This document shows positions 59,401 through 64,000 of a stretch of DNA of 64,000 bases, piece by piece. The notes under the pieces are model-generated. The model searched no databases and was not told the DNA's origin. It saw only the letters and a list, made by a program, of their open reading frames with translations. This stretch comes from Tetmemena sp. SeJ-2015 (lineage: Eukaryota > Ciliophora > Spirotrichea > Sporadotrichida > Oxytrichidae), in contig JAJKFJ010021810.1 of the NCBI GenBank assembly GCA_027382625.1, positions 124,001-188,000 of the forward strand. The letters run 5' to 3'. How positions within the stretch are numbered: position 1 is the stretch's first letter; every line of letters begins with the position of its first letter. The translations under genes and the position numbers were made by a program.

Positions 59401-62400
59401 ATGTCCCAAGAATTAATTATTTATTAACTTAAGTTATATAAACCTAGAAAGAAAAAGGCCTTAAAATAGGAGACAAAAGGATAGAGATAGGGATGCAACA
59501 ATCTTAGCAAACATTTTTCAAGGACTAGCAAAAGTCCTTCTACTATTTATTAATTATATAATTAGAGTTTCTACCAGAACTACTGCAGTTAGTTTAGTAC
59601 AGTCTCCTAGAGAATAATAAATGTCCAATATCATACAGCATTAAATGAACAGCACCTCGAAGAGAAGAAGATAAGTTTTGAATATTTTGCTATGAAGGGA
59701 CCGGATGAGGAAGACTTCAGTGAGATGGAAGATAATCATGAGAAGGACATTTACTTCGTGATGTTAGAGAAGTTTAATGTGCCGGAGAACGTGGAGATCA
59801 GGACGCTCAAGCAATTCGTAGATCGAGAGGCTGCAACTACTGATGAATTTAAGACTGCAAGAAAGGAGGACTCATATTTTATTTTACTCCAAGTTCTAGC
59901 TGGTTTATGATGAGAAGGACTCCAATAAGAAGACAAGCATCAACTATGATGGCTCCGATGAAAATTACACATACTCTTAATTTATAGAAGTTGATTTAAT
60001 TAGTCTGACGCCTCTATCAACAAGCAGACGTTGGTATCTAATTTAATGTTCGACAACACTAATTCTCAAATAGAGGCATCGCCACAGTTTGCAGGTTCTT
60101 AAATAAAGCCTCAATCTGAATAGAGGTAAATAACATCTGCCCCTACTCAAAGTCATCTCAATCCTGAAAAGACTTAAATGAGTGCTGTTTAAGGCAATAA
60201 AGGGAAACCCCACCAGCAAATGAGCCATGATGAGTACAGTTATTAGTTTCCACAGGAGAAATAAGTTTAGGAGGGGCTACTTGAGCAGATTCATGATTTC
60301 TCGAAAAAGGAGAAATTCATAAAAAATGTTCGACATATAATCTTAGTCTACCTATATCTCTCAACTTATTTATACTATTTAGACAAGAATGTATCACCAG
60401 TCATCAGGATAGATCAGAGGAGTTTCTGCGGAGTTATGACAAAAAGCTGAGGACTTACTTACTAAGAGAAAGGCTGGATGCTGAGAAAAGAAGGGCCTAA
60501 GAAAGAAACCGAGCTCAAAATAGATTCAGTCCCTAGGCTTCTAAGAATCTTCAAAATATTATTAATTATCTATATATCTGATAGGAATGCTCAAAGATGA
60601 ACTTAGTGCACTTTCACCATCAAATCTTCATCATAAGAGCTAAGGATCTAAGCATGAACATCAAAGAGGAGTAAGAAAGAGTTCCTTTCTAATCAAAGAC
60701 GGAAAGATTTCAAATTCTGGAAAGTACTCTCCCCCATCAGCAAGCAAGAACATCTAAACCATCAAAGTCTTTTTCTTATTGATAGCTTAATTTTAACCAA
60801 GATTTAGTTCGCAGATATGTTGCAAGACTTCTATATAACAGGACGCTTCAATAGATCCAATATTTGAGTAGAGGGGGCAGTTTAGTCTTGATTCTTCTGA
60901 AAAATTCTTAAGACATGGCTACTTCTACAAGCTTTCTTTAGTTCAAGTCAGATATCAGACCGAGAAAAATCAGATTCTCAGCTATCGCATAGTGTTCTCA
61001 AATGAAATCAAGTCATGTTCGCAGGGTCTAACTGTTGCCATGAATAGGATATTAAAAATTGTTAATATTCGGTTTTTATGGTGTATATTCTTCTCAAAAA
61101 ATGGAGAAGAGCTCTATGTAGTTATGCAAGATAGCTTCGATTAAATGATAAACATTCTAGTATTTAATCCGAATACTCTTGCCCTACAAAAGTAGATCAA
61201 TATTATAAAGTTAAAAGCATATAGTTCTAAGTTGAATATTTCCTCGATGAGAATCTCAAGTAAGAAAGATGTGAACTTATTTTTTCTTGTAGACTACCAG
61301 CTCTAGAATTAGAATATCTTAATCCAGAGAGTCAGACTAGCAGACACATCCTAAGATGGCTTTTATGTGTAAGAGTGGCTGAGACATTCTTAAATTTTTA
61401 TAGGTTTGCGGAATTGAATGACAGCTTTGTCATAATGAGAGAAGGTAAATAACCAACAATTGTCATGAGGAAAAAGTTCTTTAACAAAGAACACTGTAAG
61501 AATTTTAATATTACCTCATACATATACAGATACATTGAAAGACATAATTGTGGATTGTCCAAAAGACCAAGTCAAAAATAAAGTTCGAGAAGAATCGTGT
61601 TTTGGTTTTAAAAAATTTTTATTAAAAATAAATAAATTTATCATAAAATTAAAAAATTTTAAAAGATAAAGATTAAAAACAAAAAACCCAAATAAAATTT
61701 GAATATTTGGGGTTTAATACAGAGATAAAGAAGTGTGAATGCAAGTGAGAGTTTAGACAACGATAAAATCTCAACTATAGGATTCTAGGTGAAAGAGATG
61801 GGAAAGTTTTCACTACAGCAAGCGCTGATGAAAGAAGGAATAATTTACTTGATACTTTAGATGAAAGATAACATTGAGTAGAATTAATATGATTATGTCT
61901 TCATTTTAAAGAATGATGATGATAATCTTACCTAAGTTATCACAATAGTAGCCGATAAAAAGCACCAAAATTTCAAAAGGGTAGACGTGATAGAGTTATC
62001 AGATCTCACTCTTAAAATTCACAACAAATACCTTTTTAAGAGAACCCTATTGTGCAAGTAACTGAAGTAAAATATAGTTTCTATCTCACTAAATTTAGAG
62101 AGTTCATTTCCTTCTACAAGCATCAATAAATTATAAATGATTTAATGAATAAGGGGATGGTGATTTCTCTCGGAGGCATAAGCAACTTATTTAGAAGATC
62201 AACATAAACTAAGGAAGCCTCAAAATTACCAGCTCGACATTTTCTTCTATAACAGCACTAAAGTCTTGATAAGACTTGACTTTGAACTTTATCAAAGACT
62301 AACCATGGAATCTCTCAAGAAGAAACAAGGCAAAAGCACAAACTTCATTTAAACTCTGAGTAAGACTTAAATATCGTAATTTTCTTTGCTAGATTTCAAT

Positions 62401-64000
62401 AACGAGGCAATTTACACTTACCCGTATCTCGCTTAAATTTATGGGAACAACATCATGCTCTTATCCTCAATCTACTCACCTCATATATTCTATCGAATAG
62501 ACTTATTCACTGGTAAATTATTTTACTCTTTCTCATTTATAGAGTTTGTGAAATTCATTGACTTCCATCAAGATTAGCTAGTAATTTAAGATGATATTAA
62601 ATTTATTCTACTGTAAATTTAATTGACAGCAATAAGACTCTTTACAGGCATAATTCAATAGTATTTATGTCTTTCGATCCATGTTCTCAAAGAATCAATC
62701 TTCAAAGTGTCTCTCTCCCGAGTATGATCGACTTGAGAGAGTACGAAGAGGAACGTGAAGAAGATGCAAAGTTCTAGTAGTTCAATTACTACAACTGCAG
62801 CAGGATGCAACTGGTTCAATAGTCTTTTGTTGGTAAAAAATATTCATTAATTAATTCCTTTTAGAGGCGAGAGCTGTTTCAATATTGCAAATCAATCAAG
62901 GAACCTAAGATTAGCATACTCTCTTGCTTCTTTAAATGATCATATACCTTTTTAATACTTCATGATTATTTATTTATGAAGTATGAGTTCATAATTATCA
63001 ATGTGAGAAAGGAGAGCCACTTATACTTTCTAGATGGATGAGAACGCGCTTAACTTTTAGATCCTTCTAAGCAAGGATAATCTTAAGCTTTCAAGCATCC
63101 TAAGCGATAAAGTCCCGCCCAAGGGTAAGAAGCCAAGTGTAGTAGGCTATTAAGTGAGTTCTACATTGTCTATCATGACATAGAAAGCGGAAGAAAAATT
63201 GAATACCTTCAACTTTTGAAAATCAGTGACTGCTACAAGATCAACCTGGTTGATTCCATAGAGTACAAACTTTAAATTTTCATCTTCTTACTCTGTGATT
63301 ATTTAATCTTTCTTTGGCGGATGATTTCGAACTGCTCAAGATTTAAACTTCTAAATCTGGCAAGAGGCTTTACATTTTTGACAATAAGATGAGAATCGCT
63401 ACCTACAAAGTAACTGAGGATAGCTTTGTCTAGAAGAAAAAGGAGGTTATTCTTCAAGAGATCTCTGAGGATTCAAAAATTTTACTCTATCAAAAAATTA
63501 TTTTAAGGATATAAAGGAAGAGTAAGAGATGGAGAAAGATTTGCAGGATTAAATCCTCATCACCAAAAGCAGTCTCTACTTTAAGTCCTACTGCCTATAG
63601 AGAATCAATATTCAAGATCACAATAAGGCTTAGCTTTTAAGGTTCGAGAAAAAGAGAGTCAAAGAGATTATCACTTGACGATCCTTCTAAATTTAAGTTG
63701 TTGTAATTGTCTTTAATTTTTACAATAACGAGATTGGAACTAGCTAGATACTCATTTAATTTATTATCATTGGGCCTTTGATGTCTTAAGATCATAGCAG
63801 AATCCTACTTGTTTACGACCAAGCCTTTGCCGGGGAAGATGCGAAGCCTTTGGTATCAAGATTGAGTAGACAAGTAGGAAGGAAGAAATCTTTCACCTCT
63901 GGAACGGCAACAGGTCTTGCGAATTTCGGAATGGCTGAGGGACTTCAAGGCTCAAGCTCCTTTTTACTTTTCAAGCAATCATAAGGAAGAAATAGCATGG
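59401..64000 (+). CDS. Large unassigned protein, 3' end beyond the window
   Basis: Start MSQELIIYQLKLYKPRKKKA. Coding-like blocks continue to the window edge: EEKKISFEYFAMKGPDEEDF, DIYFVMLEKFNVPENVEIRT, LRTYLLRERLDAEKRRAQER (60.45 kb), GYFYKLSLVQVRYQTEKNQI and EELYVVMQDSFDQMINILVF (60.9-61.2 kb), NFKRVDVIELSDLTLKIHNK (61.97 kb), FMSFDPCSQRINLQ and SMIDLREYEEEREED (62.7 kb), and a final basic Ser-rich stretch ending KQSQGRNSM. The beta-rich pieces with regular FxxD/LxLxV strands could form propeller or other beta repeats. A 10-bp IES at 59893-59902 is clear; many other joins and probable introns (one near 62.51 kb) were not resolved. Function unknown. Confidence 0.55.
59893..59902 (+). other. 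IES, 10 bp, pointer GTT
   Basis: Joins SYFILLQV to YDEKDSNKKTSINYDG in the last gene and removes tandem TGAs. Confidence 0.75.

Overview
The window is best read as germline (micronuclear) DNA of a hypotrich/stichotrich ciliate of the Oxytricha/Stylonychia/Tetmemena kind. Long conserved proteins (catalase, Tubby, ANKRD13, SAPS, RXT3, PC4, MT-A70) are recovered only if TAA and TAG are read as glutamine and TGA as the sole stop. Their reading frames are also broken by short AT-rich segments bounded by 2-7 bp direct repeats. Removing one repeat copy plus the segment restores the frame. These are internal eliminated sequences (IESs) with pointers, the hallmark of unrearranged hypotrich germline. 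A few true GT-AG introns of 34-195 nt also occur. For seven genes, subtracting the listed IESs and introns leaves a length that is an exact multiple of three (catalase, the ANKRD13-like protein, the VTT protein, RXT3, the winged-helix/FHA protein and two unknown proteins).

Layout: CDPK-like kinase (+, 5' end missing, 1-1101); catalase (-, 1449-3167); two unrecognised hypotrich proteins (+, 3437-5812 and 5942-8131); Tubby protein with a huge disordered N-terminus and a 575-bp IES (+, 8240-13155); multi-EF-hand protein (-, 13414-16797); ANKRD13-like protein (+, 16983-20160); a gene-poor stretch with a perfect (TAG)33 tract (20811-21709); coiled-coil protein (+, 21710-23143); TVP38/VTT membrane protein (+, 23830-25558); RXT3 (+, 25770-27338); SAPS-type PP6 regulatory subunit (-, 27816-31704); zinc-finger coiled-coil protein (-, 31905-33785); an unknown protein (-, 33901-36315); an MT-A70 family protein holding a decayed Tc1/mariner-like transposase (+, 36432-39764); coiled-coil protein (-, 39836-42621); a very long C2-like/coiled-coil/Cys-His protein (+, 42703-49615); PC4 (-, 49698-50609); coiled-coil protein (-, 50789-52612); a 1.6-kb orphan stretch; beta-prism-like repeat protein (+, 54247-55743); a small intron-containing gene (-, 56264-56601); winged-helix/FHA protein (+, 56650-58336); a secreted protein (+, 58443-59129); and a large unfinished gene running off the right edge (+, 59401-64000).

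Genes lie about 50-300 bp apart on both strands, with no operon logic. In this lineage each gene or pair normally becomes its own macronuclear nanochromosome. All coding segments I could order are collinear, so I see non-scrambled loci and no proof of scrambling. From 34.4 to 39.0 kb, frames on both strands are broken at homopolymer runs and not at pointer repeats. That part is either low-quality sequence or decayed germline DNA and should be read with caution. I recognised no rRNA, tRNA or CRISPR array.
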